Translations under genes and position numbers: made by a program | Notes under the pieces: model-generated | What the model saw: only the letters and a program-made list of their open reading frames with translations | Database searches by the model: none | What the model was told of the DNA's origin: nothing | Source: Bacillus sp. FJAT-42376 | GTDB taxonomy: Bacteria; Bacillota; Bacilli; Bacillales; Bacillaceae | Direction of reading: 5' to 3' | Assembly (NCBI RefSeq): GCF_003816055.1 | Contig: NZ_CP033906.1 | Location: 372,001 to 436,000, forward strand | Length of the DNA: 64,000 bases | Part shown: one piece after another, positions 62,982 to 64,000 of the stretch | Layout: every line of letters starts with the position of its first letter | Numbering within the stretch: position 1 is the first letter of the stretch

Positions 62982-63014
62982 ATGATCTTTGAAAACTAAA
63001 CAAATCGAAGTGCC
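62982..63014 (+). other. rRNA leader: 5' half of the pre-16S processing stalk
   Basis: ATGATCTTTGAAAACTAAAC... is complementary, with few mismatches, to 535-567 in the spacer of the first operon, so the same stalk is conserved between operons. Confidence 0.75.
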
Positions 63015-63055
63015 AACGTTAATTCTAGAGTAACAAACAAGAGCTAGTCAAACTA

Positions 63056-64000
<945 letters not shown>

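Overview
The window is a stretch of chromosome from a spore-forming member of the Bacillaceae (Bacillus sensu lato). The protein sequences and the gene order csfB-yaaO-tmk ... abrB-metS ... purR-spoVG-glmU-prs ... spoIIE ... ftsH ... pab/fol-lysS match the block near the replication origin of Bacillus subtilis. The proteins differ clearly from the B. subtilis versions I remember, so it is a relative; I cannot fix the genus from sequence alone. Almost all genes lie on the + strand, with abrB the one clear exception.

Layout. 1-3890 is the 3' part of an rRNA operon (16S 3' end, 23S, 5S, terminator). 3890-4500 is a gene-poor gap. 4500-11900 carries csfB, yaaO, tmk, darA, yaaR, holB, ricT, yabA, yabB, yazA and rsmI. 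11900-18900 holds divergent abrB and metS, then tatD, yabE, rnmV and ksgA. 18900-19600 is an intergenic repeat field. 19640-34110 runs yabG, veg, sspF, an iron-type alcohol dehydrogenase, ispE, purR, ridA, spoVG, glmU, prs, ctc, pth, fin, mfd and spoVT. 34200-35050 is a second repeat field. 35090-40380 carries yabM-yabN-yabO-yabP-yabQ-divIC-yabR. Two tRNA genes (Met, Glu) follow. 41070-60718 carries spoIIE, yabS, yabT, tilS, hpt, ftsH, coaX, hslO, yacD, cysK, the folate operon pabB-pabA-pabC-sul-folB-folK with yazB and dusB, and lysS. 60768-62649 is a complete group II intron of the C class with its reverse transcriptase. 62655-62830 is a dispersed repeat, followed by tandem rRNA promoters and the 5' part of a second 16S gene running off the end.

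How it works together. The genes are mainly housekeeping: translation, DNA replication and repair, nucleotide, folate and peptidoglycan precursors, and cell division. Woven through them are sporulation genes with recognisable promoters for different sigma factors: sigma-F (csfB, fin), sigma-H (spoVG), sigma-G (spoVT), sigma-K (yabG), and the Spo0A-type sigma-A promoter of spoIIE. Global regulators (abrB, purR, spoVT, darA) sit in the same block. Likely operator sites visible by eye include tandem Spo0A boxes at abrB, a PurBox-like site at purR and a run of GAG triplets over the pabA start that looks like a TRAP site.

I found no phage, CRISPR array, defence island or toxin system, and nothing I would call a new biological system. 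The parts least explained by known biology are two non-coding repeat arrays (41-bp units at 19121-19387; about 180-bp units at 34200-35050), three copies of a palindromic dispersed element, and several symmetric sites overlapping promoters. Starts were chosen from ribosome-binding sites and remembered family lengths; no database search was run.
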